Shown one piece after another: positions 1-10,618 of a stretch of DNA of 64,000 bases. A program made the position numbers and the translations under genes. The notes beneath the pieces are model-generated. The model saw only the letters and a program-made list of their open reading frames with translations. It ran no database searches and was not told the DNA's origin. The stretch is from Streptococcus salivarius (GTDB taxonomy: Bacteria; Bacillota; Bacilli; Lactobacillales; Streptococcaceae): the NCBI RefSeq assembly GCF_000785515.1, contig NZ_CP009913.1, forward strand, positions 2,062,001 through 2,126,000, given 5' to 3'. How positions within the stretch are numbered: the first letter of the stretch is position 1; each line of letters starts with the position of its first letter.

Positions 1-1670
1 GTCATGTAACCCTCAACATCAACATCATGACGTTGAAGCATTTGATATGTCCAAAAGGCTGGAATATTCCACGAGGTATTGAGTGCCTCTTGGAGGTTCA
101 TCATAGCTGTACCCTTATCACCATCATGGAGAATAGGCGTTCCACCCGTAAAATTAGTTGGGTAGTTAGAAAGGATACTTGAACTACCCATCAAACCTTG
201 ATCAATAGCAATTCCATAAGCAATAATAGGCTTAATAGATGAGCCTGGGGAGCGTGCCGTATCAAAGGCATGGTTATTTTGATTATTTTCGTAACTACGA
301 CCACCAACAAATCCTAGAATTGCTCCAGTCGCATTATCCATGAGCACATTTCCGACTTCAACTCCACTATTTCCACCTTGGTCGAGGAGGCCACCATATT
401 GACTCGCAACATCTTGCATCGCATTATAAACTGCATTATCAATAGTTGTCTTAACGCTGTAGCCACCAGTTTGTAGCTCTTGTAGGGCCCTCTCACGATA
501 GCTTTCCTTGGTCTTATCATTTTTCAAATCTTGACTCGATACCTTGTCACGTTTAATTAGATAATCATACATGACATCCTGAGCCTCAGACATAACAGAA
601 TAGTACAAATAGTCATGACTTACGGCATCAGACTTCTCACCAGCCTTGAAATCTTTAGTGATATCATAATCCTTATAGCTTTCATACTGCGACTTATCTA
701 GATAGCCACCGCGATAAAGATTGTAGAGTACATCTTGCTGACGTGCTAAGCCATAAGAAAGATCCTCTGCATTTTTTAATTGACCGTCAGCTGTATAAGG
801 TGAGTAGACAATCGGGCTCTGTGGCAAACCTGCCAGATAGGCAGCCTGAGGAACTGTCAAATCCGCTGCAGATACGCCAAAGATACCTTGAGCAGCCTCC
901 TCAATACCAGCAATATTTTTCCCTTTGTTATTACGTCCAAAAGGAGAAACGTTCAGATAATCAGTTAAAATTTCATTTTTAGAAGCGCGACGCTCCAATT
1001 GTAAGGCATAGATAATCTCTGCCGCCTTACGTTTAAAGGTTGGCGCATCGCCTGTTACCTGTTGCTTGATTAACTGCTGCGTTAGCGTCGAACCACCACT
1101 TGAAGAGCCAACCCCTAAAACCGATGACACCAAAGCCCTAAAAACTGCCTTTGGTACAACACCCTTATGCTTTTTAAAATTTTCATCCTCAGTCGCAATG
1201 ATGGCATTTTTGACATTGTTAGAAATCGCATCACTCTCAATAGGTGTTCTCAGCAAGTCAGTATCAATATCCGCAATCTTCTTGGAATCGGAATAGCTCA
1301 TCGAAGATACCAAACTAACCTCACTAATCTGATTCAACAAGGTTTTGTCCTTAATCGATGGAACAGACTCAATTTGACTCCCCAGATAACCCAAACCAAT
1401 TCCTGCACCAAATAAGGTAAGAACGATAATAACCACATAAAAGAAATCAGACAAGAGCTTTAAGGTTTTTAAGAAAACATCACCCATGTCTAAGAGTGTC
1501 ATCCCATCCTCAGGCGACTTCCGTGCTTGCTTACGATTCCACTTAGATCCAGTCGTAGCTTTCCTTTCTTTAAAAGATTTATCTCCTCTTTTAGACCTAG
1601 AACCAGCAAACTTTGTACGAATAGTCTGCCCTAGTCGCCTAAAATAATTTATTATTTTTTCAAAATTCAT
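1..1670 (-). CDS. pbp1b: Class A penicillin-binding protein 1B, C-terminus outside the window
   Basis: Bifunctional cell wall enzyme that polymerises glycan strands (GT51) and cross-links peptides (transpeptidase) on the outer face of the membrane. I translated 556 codons without a stop; the gene runs off the left edge. A basic cytoplasmic tail (about 1-65) precedes one membrane segment (about 75-97). The GT51 motifs EDENF (Glu161) and GGSTLTQQL (192-200) follow. The transpeptidase SxxK motif is S477-S-I-K480. The KTG motif lies beyond the edge. The ATG at 1668-1670 has a GAGG upstream. Divergent from tyrS. Confidence 0.93.
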   Translation of the reverse strand, partial: MNFEKIINYFRRLGQTIRTKFAGSRSKRGDKSFKERKATTGSKWNRKQARKSPEDGMTLLDMGDVFLKTLKLLSDFFYVVIIVLTLFGAGIGLGYLGSQIESVPSIKDKTLLNQISEVSLVSSMSYSDSKKIADIDTDLLRTPIESDAISNNVKNAIIATEDENFKKHKGVVPKAVFRALVSSVLGVGSSSGGSTLTQQLIKQQVTGDAPTFKRKAAEIIYALQLERRASKNEILTDYLNVSPFGRNNKGKNIAGIEEAAQGIFGVSAADLTVPQAAYLAGLPQSPIVYSPYTADGQLKNAEDLSYGLARQQDVLYNLYRGGYLDKSQYESYKDYDITKDFKAGEKSDAVSHDYLYYSVMSEAQDVMYDYLIKRDKVSSQDLKNDKTKESYRERALQELQTGGYSVKTTIDNAVYNAMQDVASQYGGLLDQGGNSGVEVGNVLMDNATGAILGFVGGRSYENNQNNHAFDTARSPGSSIKPIIAYGIAIDQGLMGSSSILSNYPTNFTGGTPILHDGDKGTAMMNLQEALNTSWNIPAFWTYQMLQRHDVDVEGYM

Positions 1671-1688
1671 AGAAATACCTCAAAGCCT

Positions 1689-1694
1689 ATTATA
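1689..1694 (-). promoter_or_regulatory. Extended -10 promoter of pbp1b
   Basis: The minus strand reads TGT-TATAAT 18 bases before the pbp1b ATG. No good -35 hexamer is visible at 17 bp, so this looks like an extended -10 promoter. It lies back to back with the tyrS promoter. Confidence 0.6.
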
Positions 1695-1711
1695 ACAAAC
1701 TTTGACAAAGC

Positions 1712-1741
1712 TTGCATAGGGTTGCTTTCTTTTGGTATAAT
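1712..1741 (+). promoter_or_regulatory. tyrS promoter
   Basis: TTGCAT (1712-1717), an 18-bp spacer, then TATAAT (1736-1741) with an upstream TGG. The leader to the ATG is only about 25-30 nt, so there is no room for a T-box riboswitch. Confidence 0.7.
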
Positions 1742-1771
1742 GGTGCAGAATATACTTTACTGGAGAATATC

Positions 1772-3028
1772 ATGACAATTTTTGAAGAACTAAAAGCACG
1801 TGGCTTGATTTTTCAAACCACCGATGAAGAAGCCCTTGTAAAAGCCTTTGAAGAGGGACCAGTCTCATACTACACTGGTTATGACCCAACAGCAGACAGT
1901 CTCCACCTTGGACACCTTGTCGCCATCCTTACAAGTCGCCGACTTCAATTGGCTGGACACAAACCTTACGCCCTCGTTGGTGGTGCAACAGGTTTGATTG
2001 GTGACCCATCATTTAAAGATGCTGAACGTAGCCTGCAAACCAAAGAAACTGTTGAAGGTTGGGTTGAAAAAATCCAAGGACAACTCTCTCGTTTCCTTGA
2101 TTTTGAAAATGGTGACAACAAGGCCGTTATGGTCAACAACTATGACTGGTTTGGTTCAGTCAGCTTCATTGATTTCTTGCGTGACGTAGGTAAATACTTC
2201 ACAGTTAACTACATGATGAGTAAGGAATCTGTTAAGAAACGTATCGAAACAGGTATCTCTTACACTGAGTTTGCCTACCAAATCATGCAAGGTTACGATT
2301 TCTATGAACTCAACGATAAGTACGGCGTAACTCTCCAAATTGGTGGTTCTGACCAATGGGGTAACATGACAGCAGGTACTGAGCTCTTGCGTCGTAAAGC
2401 AGATAAATCTGGACACGTCATCACTGTACCACTTATCACAGATTCAACTGGTAAAAAATTCGGTAAATCAGAAGGTAACGCTGTCTGGCTTGATGCTACT
2501 AAAACAACACCTTACGAAATGTACCAATTCTGGCTCAACGTTATGGATGATGACGCCGTTCGCTTCTTGAAGATTTTCACTTTCTTGTCACTTGAAGAAA
2601 TCGAAGAGATCGGTAAAGAATTTGACCAAGCTCGTCACCAACGTTTGGCACAAAAGGTTTTGGCTCGTGAGGTTGTTACTTTGGTTCACGGTAAAGAAGC
2701 TTACGAACAAGCTGTTCATATCACTGAACAACTCTTCGCTGGTAACCTTAAAGCTCTCTCAGCACGTGACCTTAAAGTTGCCCTTAACGGTGTCCCAACT
2801 TATGAAATTTCAGCAGATGAAAATCTGAATATTGTTGAACTTCTCGTCAATGCAAAAATTTCACCATCTAAACGTCAAGCACGTGAAGATGTCCAAAACG
2901 GCGCTATCTACATCAACGGTGAACGTGTACAAGACTTGGATTACACTCTCTCAGACACAGATAAAATTGATAATGAAATTACTGTTATCCGTCGTGGTAA
3001 GAAGAAAAACTTTGTCTTGACTTACTAA
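1772..3028 (+). CDS. tyrS: Tyrosyl-tRNA synthetase
   Basis: Charges tRNA-Tyr with tyrosine in the cytoplasm. The 418-residue class I enzyme carries the HIGH-type signature HLGH (45-48), a KMSKS-type motif KFGKS near residue 230, and a C-terminal S4 RNA-binding domain (about 350-418). I chose the ATG at 1772 because it follows GGAG by 6 nt and gives the usual TyrS N-terminus. An in-frame upstream ATG at 1712 falls inside the promoter and is rejected. Confidence 0.96.
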   Translation: MTIFEELKARGLIFQTTDEEALVKAFEEGPVSYYTGYDPTADSLHLGHLVAILTSRRLQLAGHKPYALVGGATGLIGDPSFKDAERSLQTKETVEGWVEKIQGQLSRFLDFENGDNKAVMVNNYDWFGSVSFIDFLRDVGKYFTVNYMMSKESVKKRIETGISYTEFAYQIMQGYDFYELNDKYGVTLQIGGSDQWGNMTAGTELLRRKADKSGHVITVPLITDSTGKKFGKSEGNAVWLDATKTTPYEMYQFWLNVMDDDAVRFLKIFTFLSLEEIEEIGKEFDQARHQRLAQKVLAREVVTLVHGKEAYEQAVHITEQLFAGNLKALSARDLKVALNGVPTYEISADENLNIVELLVNAKISPSKRQAREDVQNGAIYINGERVQDLDYTLSDTDKIDNEITVIRRGKKKNFVLTY

Positions 3029-3040
3029 TTTATAGCTATT

Positions 3041-3068
3041 CTCACTCCTTAATGGAGTGAGTTTTTTT
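3041..3068 (+). terminator. tyrS terminator
   Basis: Perfect 8-bp stem CTCACTCC/GGAGTGAG with a 5-nt loop, followed by seven T, 12 nt after the tyrS stop. Confidence 0.88.
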
Positions 3069-3143
3069 GTTGCACTATATTTTACAATTTATCTACCAAA
3101 AAAGAGCAGTAGGATTGATTCCCAACTACTCTCTTCAGAACAC

Positions 3144-3166
3144 AAAAAACCAGCACTAGGCTGGTT
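3144..3166 (-). terminator. ilvC (ilv operon) terminator
   Basis: Minus-strand hairpin AACCAGC/GCTGGTT with a 5-nt loop and a T-rich tail, 15 nt beyond the ilvC stop. Confidence 0.85.
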
Positions 3167-3181
3167 TTCGAGACTATCACA

Positions 3182-4234
<1,053 letters not shown>

Positions 4235-4279
4235 TTATTGCCTTTTTAAGGCTGGGTTAACAAATTTAAGTTGGATTTT

Positions 4280-4756
4280 TTAATCACGGGTAAATCCAGT
4301 AGCACCCGTACGAGCGATATTTTTGATTCCGTAAGGACGAATAACTCGTAGAAGCGCCTCGCTCTTTTCAGCATCACCAGTCATCTGGATAGTGATAGAG
4401 CTTGGTGCCACATCAACCACCGAAGCACGGAAAGGTTGAATAATCGCCAAGATTTCAGCACGTTTAGAGGTTGGTGCTGATACCTTAACTAGGATAACTT
4501 CACGTTCCAAGTGTGGCTGATCCGTGATATCACGGATGCGAATCACATCAATCTGACGATTAAGCTGTTTGATGATTTGTTCCACTTCATTTTGAGTATT
4601 CACATCAATAATAATCGTAATACGTGAAACGTTAGGATCCTCAGAAGCCCCTACAGAGATACTTTCAATATTAACTTGACGTCGTGAAAGAACACCTGTG
4701 AAGCGGTTAAGGACACCCGAACGGTTCTGAAGTTTAGCTGTTAACATTCTACGCAT
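4280..4756 (-). CDS. ilvN: Acetolactate synthase small (regulatory) subunit
   Basis: Regulatory partner of IlvB; binds valine through an N-terminal ACT domain (about 1-75: LTAKLQNRSGVLNRFTGV and following) and has the usual C-terminal domain. At 158 residues it is full length. It starts with ATG inside the end of ilvB (8-nt overlap), which suggests translational coupling and balanced subunit synthesis. Confidence 0.95.
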   Translation of the reverse strand: MRRMLTAKLQNRSGVLNRFTGVLSRRQVNIESISVGASEDPNVSRITIIIDVNTQNEVEQIIKQLNRQIDVIRIRDITDQPHLEREVILVKVSAPTSKRAEILAIIQPFRASVVDVAPSSITIQMTGDAEKSEALLRVIRPYGIKNIARTGATGFTRD

Positions 4757-6449
4757 TGAACTTCACCCCCAACATTTCGTGATTACTCTTACCAGCCGGA
4801 ACGATTGGCAAGACATGCTCTTTACGAGAGATATCCACCTCGATGAACATTGGCACGTCTTCCTTGATAACTTCCAAATCCTGATCAATTGTCTCTGGAT
4901 TATCAAACTTGTAAGACTTAATGCCGTAAGCTTGAGCCATCAATTGGAAATCTGGAAGGGTATCAAAGACAGACTCTGATGTACGCCCTTCGTAGAAGGA
5001 CTCTTGCCATTGACGTACCATACCAAGTGAGTGGTTGTTCAACATAACAACCTTGATTGGTACCTTGTAAATATTTAAGATAGCCAATTCTTGGTTCGTC
5101 ATTTGAAAACCACCATCACCAACAAAGAGGATAACTTCTTTATCAGGATTAGCAATTTTGGCACCAATTGCTGCTGGGACACCAAATCCCATTGTTCCAA
5201 GACCACCTGAGGTCACCAATTGACGCTCATTTTGGTATGGATAATACTGAGCTGTCCACATTTGATGTTGACCAACGTCAGTAACAACAACGGCGTCACC
5301 CTTAGTCAATTCACCGATACGCTCGATAACTGCCTGAGGCTGTACCATACGTTCTTTCTTATCGTAAGAACGTACACGCTCTTTGTCTTTTGTGACTTTT
5401 TCAATCCATTTTTCAGTGTTATTCTGAACCACTGGCTCTGCCAAGAGCATTTCAAGAGCTTGCTTGGCATCACCAACAACTGGAAGGTCCACTGCAATAA
5501 TTTTACCAATCTCAGCTGGATCTACATCAATATGGACAACCTTAGCATTCTTAGCAAATGTTTTAGGATTACCTGTCAAACGATCATCAAAACGACAACC
5601 AATAGCAATCATAAAATCAGCATCCGTCATAGCAATGTTAGCCGCATATGAACCGTGCATACCACCCATACCCAAGAAAAGGGGATGACTAGTAGCAATT
5701 GTCCCTTGTCCTAAAAGACTTGTGACAACTGGGATTTGGTAGCGTTCTGCAAAAGCAACTAGCTCCTTAGCAGATTCAGAATAAGATACCCCACCTCCAG
5801 CTACAATAACCGGCTTCTTAGCTTTACCCAACTGCTTCAAGATTTTCTTGATTTGCATTTCGTTTGGTCTTAGCGTCGGTTGGTAACTTGGAAGATTAAT
5901 TTCAGGATCGTTGATGAAGGCTGTTTCCTTAGCCACGACATCTTTAGGGAGGTCGATAACAACTGGACCAGGTCGGCCAGTTGTTGCAATATGAACCGCT
6001 TCCCTAATAATACGAGGAATATCAGCTGTATCGCGAATCTGATAATTGTATTTTGTAATCGGCATGGTAATTCCGACAATGTCAGCCTCTTGGAAGGCAT
6101 CCTTACCAATACCTGGTGTTGCGACCTGACCAGTAAAGACTAGGAGAGGTACGCTATCACTCATAGCATCTGCAATCCCTGTAATAGCATTAGTGGCACC
6201 AGGACCACTCGTTACAAGAGCAACACCGAGTTTACCAGTGGATTTGGCATAACCTTCAGCTTCGTGCAGACTTCCTTGCTCATGACGAGATAAGATATGA
6301 TTAATCTTGTCATTTTTGTAAATAGCATCATACAAAGGAAGAACCGCTCCGCCAGGATATCCAAAGATAGTTGAAATCCCAAGTTCAAGAAGTGTATCTA
6401 GAATTAAATCAGCACCAGAGCGTGCTTCTTCAAGTTCAATTTTCTTCAC
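4749..6449 (-). CDS. ilvB: Acetolactate synthase large (catalytic) subunit
   Basis: Thiamine diphosphate enzyme that condenses two pyruvates, or pyruvate and 2-ketobutyrate. 566 residues. The catalytic Glu57 lies in RHEQG, and the C-terminal GDG...NN cofactor motif is GDGGFQMTNQELAI...NNHSLGM. The start is GTG at 6447-6449, seven nt downstream of a consensus AGGAGG; a nearby ATG is out of frame. It has its own promoter about 107 nt after ilvD and overlaps ilvN by 8 nt. Confidence 0.96.
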   Translation of the reverse strand: MKKIELEEARSGADLILDTLLELGISTIFGYPGGAVLPLYDAIYKNDKINHILSRHEQGSLHEAEGYAKSTGKLGVALVTSGPGATNAITGIADAMSDSVPLLVFTGQVATPGIGKDAFQEADIVGITMPITKYNYQIRDTADIPRIIREAVHIATTGRPGPVVIDLPKDVVAKETAFINDPEINLPSYQPTLRPNEMQIKKILKQLGKAKKPVIVAGGGVSYSESAKELVAFAERYQIPVVTSLLGQGTIATSHPLFLGMGGMHGSYAANIAMTDADFMIAIGCRFDDRLTGNPKTFAKNAKVVHIDVDPAEIGKIIAVDLPVVGDAKQALEMLLAEPVVQNNTEKWIEKVTKDKERVRSYDKKERMVQPQAVIERIGELTKGDAVVVTDVGQHQMWTAQYYPYQNERQLVTSGGLGTMGFGVPAAIGAKIANPDKEVILFVGDGGFQMTNQELAILNIYKVPIKVVMLNNHSLGMVRQWQESFYEGRTSESVFDTLPDFQLMAQAYGIKSYKFDNPETIDQDLEVIKEDVPMFIEVDISRKEHVLPIVPAGKSNHEMLGVKFNA

Positions 6450-6479
6450 ATGGACCTCCTTTAGTAGTTGTTTTTTTCG

Positions 6480-6494
6480 AATTGTCTAAAAATT
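6480..6494 (-). promoter_or_regulatory. CodY-like box in the ilvB leader
   Basis: Minus strand AATTTTTAGACAATT differs from the CodY consensus AATTTTCWGAAAATT at two positions. It lies just downstream of the ilvB -10, where bound CodY would block transcription. CodY control of ilv genes is known in Gram-positive bacteria; binding here is inferred. Confidence 0.6.
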
Positions 6495-6510
6495 CAAAAC
6501 CTTGTATACT

Positions 6511-6538
6511 ATGATAACATTTTTAACCAAATTTGCAA
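6511..6538 (-). promoter_or_regulatory. ilvB promoter
   Basis: Minus strand TTGCAA, a 16-bp spacer, then TATCAT preceded by TGT (extended -10). Located between ilvD and ilvB, so ilvBNC can be transcribed apart from ilvD. Confidence 0.6.
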
Positions 6539-6556
6539 GGGTTTCAGAGAAAAATA

Positions 6557-8305
6557 TCACAAACTCTTCGGAAAGAATGTTCTTATTTTTTTTTCTTGTG
6601 CTTGACGTTCTGCTTTACGTTCTTCGAATTCTTCGTCACTCATCAAAGTTCCGCCAACATTGGCCGATTTAGCAAAGGCTGTATAGCGACGCAACCAACC
6701 ACTTGAAATTTTTGATTTGAAAGGTTTCAAATGTTTGCGACGTTCTTCAAGGGTTGCATCATCGACAAGCAGATCAAGGGTACGATTTGGTAGGTCAATC
6801 ACGATTTCATCGCCATCTTCGATTAGGGCGATATTACCACCTTCTGCTGCTTCTGGAGAAACGTGACCAATAGCAATACCACGAGTAGCTCCTGAGAAAC
6901 GACCATCCGTAATCAGAGCCACATCCTTACCAAGACCGCGTCCGACAATCTTAGAAGTTGGTGCCAACATTTCTGGCATACCAGGTCCACCCTGAGGACC
7001 TTCGTAACGAATGACAACGACATGGCCCTTCTTAACTGTTCCATTATCAATCAACTCAAGGGCCTGATTTTGTGAATCACAACAAATAGCTTTACCACGG
7101 AAAGTTTTAACAGATGGATCTACACCACCGACCTTGATAACAGCTCCATCCTGAGCAATATTTCCGTAAAGGATAGACAAACCACCAACTGGTGAGATAG
7201 GATTCTCAATTGGATGGATAATTTCTTCATTCTTGATTTCAGCACCAGCTACGTTTTCTTTCAAAGTCTTACCAGTAACTGTAATACGATCACCCTTAAT
7301 GGCTCCTTTTTTAATCAACTGATTAATAATGGCTGGAACTCCACCAGCTTCATGGACATCATGCATAGTGTAAACACTTGAAGGTGCAATTTTAGAGAGA
7401 TAAGGTGTCTTCTTGGCAATCTCGTTAATGTCTTTAAGATCATAGTCAATACCGGCCTCACGCGCAATAGCAAGCGTATGAAGAACAGTATTGGTTGAAC
7501 CACCCATGGCCATATCTAGAGCAAACGCATCATCGATGGCTTCTTTGGTCACAATATCACGTGGGCGAACATTATTTTTGATGTTATCCATCAATTTTGT
7601 GGCTGCTTGACGAACCAATTCACGACGTTCATCTGAAACGGCTAGGATAGTACCGTTACCTGGAAGGGCAAGGCCCAAAACTTCCATCAAACAGTTCATT
7701 GAGTTAGCGGTAAACATTCCTGAGCATGAACCACAAGTTGGACAAGCATTTTTCTCCAAATAATCGAGCTCTTCCTTGCTCATATCTCCAGCCTGATAGG
7801 TACCTACAGCTTCAAACAAACTTGATAGCGTCGCTTGATGACCAGTCATGTCAACGCCACCCTTCATAGGGCCACCAGAACAAAATACTGCTGGCACATT
7901 AGTACGCATGGCCGCCAAAATCATCCCTGGTGTAATCTTATCACAGTTAGGAATGTAGAAAACCCCGTCAAACCAGTGGGCATTAATAACTGTTTCTGCA
8001 GAATCGGCAATCAATTCACGAGATGGAAGACTGTAACGCATCCCAATATGCCCCATGGCAATCCCATCATCCACACCAATGGTATTAAACTCAAAAGGAA
8101 TACCGCCAGCCTCGCGGATGGCTTCCTTGGCAATATCTGCTAATTCACGCAAGTGAACATGCCCTGGAACAATATCAATATAAGAGTTACAAATAGCAAT
8201 GAAGGGCTTTTGCATATCCTTGGCAGATTTAACTTGCCCAGTCGCATACAAAAGTCCGCGTGCTGGTGCCTTATCAACACCAACTTTGATCATATCACTT
8301 CTCAT
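6557..8305 (-). CDS. ilvD: Dihydroxy-acid dehydratase
   Basis: Third step of isoleucine and valine synthesis, an iron-sulfur dehydratase making 2-keto acids. 582 residues of the Bacillus type, beginning directly with RSDMIK. Visible features are Cys121 in CDKITPG, C188/C191/C194 in CPTCGSC (cluster ligands are expected among these), and GGSTN. First gene of the ilv group, with the strongest promoter and CodY site. No clear terminator separates it from ilvB, so readthrough is likely. Confidence 0.95.
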   Translation of the reverse strand: MRSDMIKVGVDKAPARGLLYATGQVKSAKDMQKPFIAICNSYIDIVPGHVHLRELADIAKEAIREAGGIPFEFNTIGVDDGIAMGHIGMRYSLPSRELIADSAETVINAHWFDGVFYIPNCDKITPGMILAAMRTNVPAVFCSGGPMKGGVDMTGHQATLSSLFEAVGTYQAGDMSKEELDYLEKNACPTCGSCSGMFTANSMNCLMEVLGLALPGNGTILAVSDERRELVRQAATKLMDNIKNNVRPRDIVTKEAIDDAFALDMAMGGSTNTVLHTLAIAREAGIDYDLKDINEIAKKTPYLSKIAPSSVYTMHDVHEAGGVPAIINQLIKKGAIKGDRITVTGKTLKENVAGAEIKNEEIIHPIENPISPVGGLSILYGNIAQDGAVIKVGGVDPSVKTFRGKAICCDSQNQALELIDNGTVKKGHVVVIRYEGPQGGPGMPEMLAPTSKIVGRGLGKDVALITDGRFSGATRGIAIGHVSPEAAEGGNIALIEDGDEIVIDLPNRTLDLLVDDATLEERRKHLKPFKSKISSGWLRRYTAFAKSANVGGTLMSDEEFEERKAERQAQEKKIRTFFPKSL

Positions 8306-8341
8306 GATGTTACCTTCAATCTATAAAATTTCTTACAACAT

Positions 8342-8369
8342 ATGTTACCACTTTGGAAAGTAATGTCAA
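8342..8369 (-). promoter_or_regulatory. ilvD promoter
   Basis: Minus strand consensus TTGACA (8364-8369), 16-bp spacer, TAACAT (8342-8347) with an upstream TGG. Confidence 0.75.
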
Positions 8370-8371
8370 GG

Positions 8372-8386
8372 AATTTTCAGAATATT
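8372..8386 (-). promoter_or_regulatory. CodY box upstream of ilvD
   Basis: Plus strand AATTTTCAGAATATT has one mismatch to the CodY consensus. It ends 2 bp from the -35 hexamer. Amino acid and GTP dependent repression of the ilv genes is the expected consequence. Confidence 0.72.
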
Positions 8387-8432
8387 TCTGTAATTTCGAA
8401 AAGATGTCCCAACCGTATCAAAACTGACAAAA

Positions 8433-8457
8433 CAAAAAGGAAGCCCTAAGACTTCCT
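8433..8457 (-). terminator. fakA terminator
   Basis: Minus strand stem AGGAAG/CTTCCT with an 8-nt loop, then TTTTTGTTTT, 18 nt after the fakA stop. Confidence 0.75.
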
Positions 8458-8474
8458 AAATGATTATTTCAATA

Positions 8475-10142
8475 TTATTCAACACTAAAGAGGTATGGAT
8501 AAACTGGTTGGTCTCCTTGGAAGATTTCAACTTCGATATCTTCGTGAGCCTCTTCCAATTTTTCCGCAAGTGCTTGAGCTTGTTCTTGATTACCTTCTTC
8601 GCCGACGTAAATCATAACAATTTCACTGTCTTCGTCAATCATCTTGTCAAAAGTGTCAAGAAGGGCTTGATCCATATCTGGTGTAGACACAAGGATTTTA
8701 CCATCAACCATACCAAGGATATCATTTTCATGAATCTCAAGTCCGTCAATAGTTGTGTCACGTACCGCCAAGGTCACGCTACCACTTGTTACATCTGAAA
8801 GACTAGCTGTCATAGCTTCAACGTTCGCTTCGATACTTTGGCTAGGATCAAATGAAAGCAAGCTTGTAAAGCCTTGTGGTACTGTACGCGTTTCAACAAC
8901 AGCCGCATTGACATCTACTACTTCAGCAGCTGATTGTGCTGCCATAAAGATGTTTTTATTGTTTGGCAAGATGATAACATTCTTAGCATTGACCTGCTCA
9001 ATAGCCTTAACAATATCTTCTGTTGATGGGTTCATTGTTTGACCACCTGAAATCACATAGTCAACACCTTGTGATTTGAAGATATCTGCAAGCCCATCTC
9101 CAGCAACAACTGCAATAAGAGCAAAGTCTTTAGGAGCAGAAGGTGCAGCTTGGATAGCTTCTTCTTTTTGAACTTGTGCATCGTGTTGGTTACGCATGTT
9201 GTCAACCTTAACTTTGACAAGAGCCCCATATTTAAGACCTTCTTGCATGACAAGACCTGGATCCTCAGTGTGGACGTGAACTTTGACAATTTCATCGTCG
9301 TTAACAACAAGGAGAGAATCCCCAAGGTTACTCAAGTAATTTCGGAACTCTTCATAGTCAAAGTCCTTCACATAAGTTGGACCTTGTTTGAGACCAATCA
9401 TGATTTCCGTACAATAACCGAAGGTAATGTCTTCTGTTGCAACATGACCAGCAACTGACTTATGATGTTCTGCATTGATCATCTCTGTCATCGTAGCTGG
9501 TGTCGCTTGGAAGTCCTCTGAAGCGATATACTCACCTGTGAGGGCTGACAAGAAACCTTCATAAATGAAGACCAAACCTTGACCACCTGAGTCTACCACA
9601 CCAACTTCTTTCAAAACTGGAAGCATCTCTGGTGTCTTAGCCAAGGCAGCTTTAGCTCCGTCAAGAGCTGCACGCATAACCTCAACAGCATCATTTGTAG
9701 ATTCAGCTTTCTTAATCGCTGCTGAAGCTGCACCACGTGATACTGTAAGGATTGTTCCTTCAACAGGTTTCATAACAGCTTTATAAGCAACTTCAACCCC
9801 TGTTTGGAAGGCATGAGCTAGATCTTGGCCGTCAAGTTCCGTTTTGTCCTTGATACTTTGACCAAATCCACGGAACAATTGTGACGTGATAACACCCGAG
9901 TTACCACGGGCACCCATCAAAAGACCTTTAGACAAAATCTGACCAACTTCACCAACTGTTGAAGCTGATTGATCTGCGACAGCTTTGGCTCCGTTATCCA
10001 TAGTCATTCCCATGTTTGTTCCAGTATCTCCATCTGGTACTGGGAAGACATTGAGTGAATTCACATATTCTGCTTGCTTACCTAGACGTGTTGCTGCCGC
10101 TTGGACCATCTCCTGAAGCAAGCTTGTTGTAATTTTAGACAC
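8475..10142 (-). CDS. fakA: Fatty acid kinase catalytic subunit, DhaL domain (YloV/FakA)
   Basis: Phosphorylates fatty acids delivered by FakB binding proteins so that they can enter phospholipid synthesis. 555 residues. The N-terminal DhaL-type ATP domain has PVPDGDTGTNM (34-44), whose aspartates bind Mg-ATP, and GARGNSGVI (77-85). The rest is the FakA middle and C-terminal region. It starts with GTG overlapping the previous stop (TAGTG) after a TAGGAG ribosome site. Pairing with an Asp23 gene is the conserved yloU-yloV order. Confidence 0.9.
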   Translation of the reverse strand: MSKITTSLLQEMVQAAATRLGKQAEYVNSLNVFPVPDGDTGTNMGMTMDNGAKAVADQSASTVGEVGQILSKGLLMGARGNSGVITSQLFRGFGQSIKDKTELDGQDLAHAFQTGVEVAYKAVMKPVEGTILTVSRGAASAAIKKAESTNDAVEVMRAALDGAKAALAKTPEMLPVLKEVGVVDSGGQGLVFIYEGFLSALTGEYIASEDFQATPATMTEMINAEHHKSVAGHVATEDITFGYCTEIMIGLKQGPTYVKDFDYEEFRNYLSNLGDSLLVVNDDEIVKVHVHTEDPGLVMQEGLKYGALVKVKVDNMRNQHDAQVQKEEAIQAAPSAPKDFALIAVVAGDGLADIFKSQGVDYVISGGQTMNPSTEDIVKAIEQVNAKNVIILPNNKNIFMAAQSAAEVVDVNAAVVETRTVPQGFTSLLSFDPSQSIEANVEAMTASLSDVTSGSVTLAVRDTTIDGLEIHENDILGMVDGKILVSTPDMDQALLDTFDKMIDEDSEIVMIYVGEEGNQEQAQALAEKLEEAHEDIEVEIFQGDQPVYPYLFSVE

Positions 10143-10507
10143 TAGTTTTCTCCTACGACTTTAATATTTTGAACGTAAACATTTACCGTTTCAGCCTTGA
10201 TACCGAGTTGATTCTCAAGATTAAATTTCACACGTTCTTGAATATTTTTTGAAACCTCACTAATCTTAACACCGTAACTCATAACAGTGTAGACATCCAC
10301 AGTGATACCTGCATCAGTAGATTTCACGACAACTCCTTTTGCGTAGTTTTCTTTTCCAAGAAGTGCTTGAAAATTATCTCGGATAGCACTCTTACTTGCC
10401 ATACCGACAACGCCAAAAATTTCTGTTGCTGAACCGCCAACTACTGTTGCGATGACATCATCTGACAATTCGATTTGACCATCTTTTGTATTGATTTTTA
10501 CAGTCAT
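10142..10507 (-). CDS. Asp23/Gls24 family protein (YloU type)
   Basis: Small 121-residue protein of the alkaline shock / Gls24 family, which in other Firmicutes is linked to the envelope stress response and membrane surface. The conserved core runs from about residue 15 to 115 (GVVGMASK, VDVYTVMSYG). Translationally coupled to fakA by a one-base overlap. The molecular role is not known. Confidence 0.85.
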   Translation of the reverse strand: MTVKINTKDGQIELSDDVIATVVGGSATEIFGVVGMASKSAIRDNFQALLGKENYAKGVVVKSTDAGITVDVYTVMSYGVKISEVSKNIQERVKFNLENQLGIKAETVNVYVQNIKVVGEN

Positions 10508-10538
10508 AATTACTACCTCAAAAAGTTTTTATCAGCTT

Positions 10539-10567
10539 ATTTTACCATATTCGAGCCTACTTGTAAA
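10539..10567 (-). promoter_or_regulatory. Promoter of the asp23-fakA pair
   Basis: Minus strand TTTACA, exactly 17 bp, TAAAAT preceded by TGG. Confidence 0.7.
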
Positions 10568-10606
10568 AAATAAGAAGAAGATACCCTTTGAATAAGAGTA
10601 TCTCCT
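10565..10606 (-). terminator. Possible terminator of the MATE gene
   Basis: AGATAC/GTATCT stem with a long loop, followed on the minus strand by TCTTCTTATTTTTT. The loop is large and the tail is interrupted, and it overlaps the -35 region of the next promoter. Confidence 0.45.
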
Positions 10607-10618
10607 CAGTATTTATCA

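Noticed and set aside
1680..1771. T-box riboswitch before tyrS
   Set aside because: The promoter lies about 30 bp from the start codon, so there is no leader to hold a T-box.
3100..3143. Second hairpin between tyrS and ilvC (GAGCAGTAG / CTACTCTC)
   Set aside because: The pairing is imperfect and lacks a T tract; the neighbouring hairpins account for termination on both strands.
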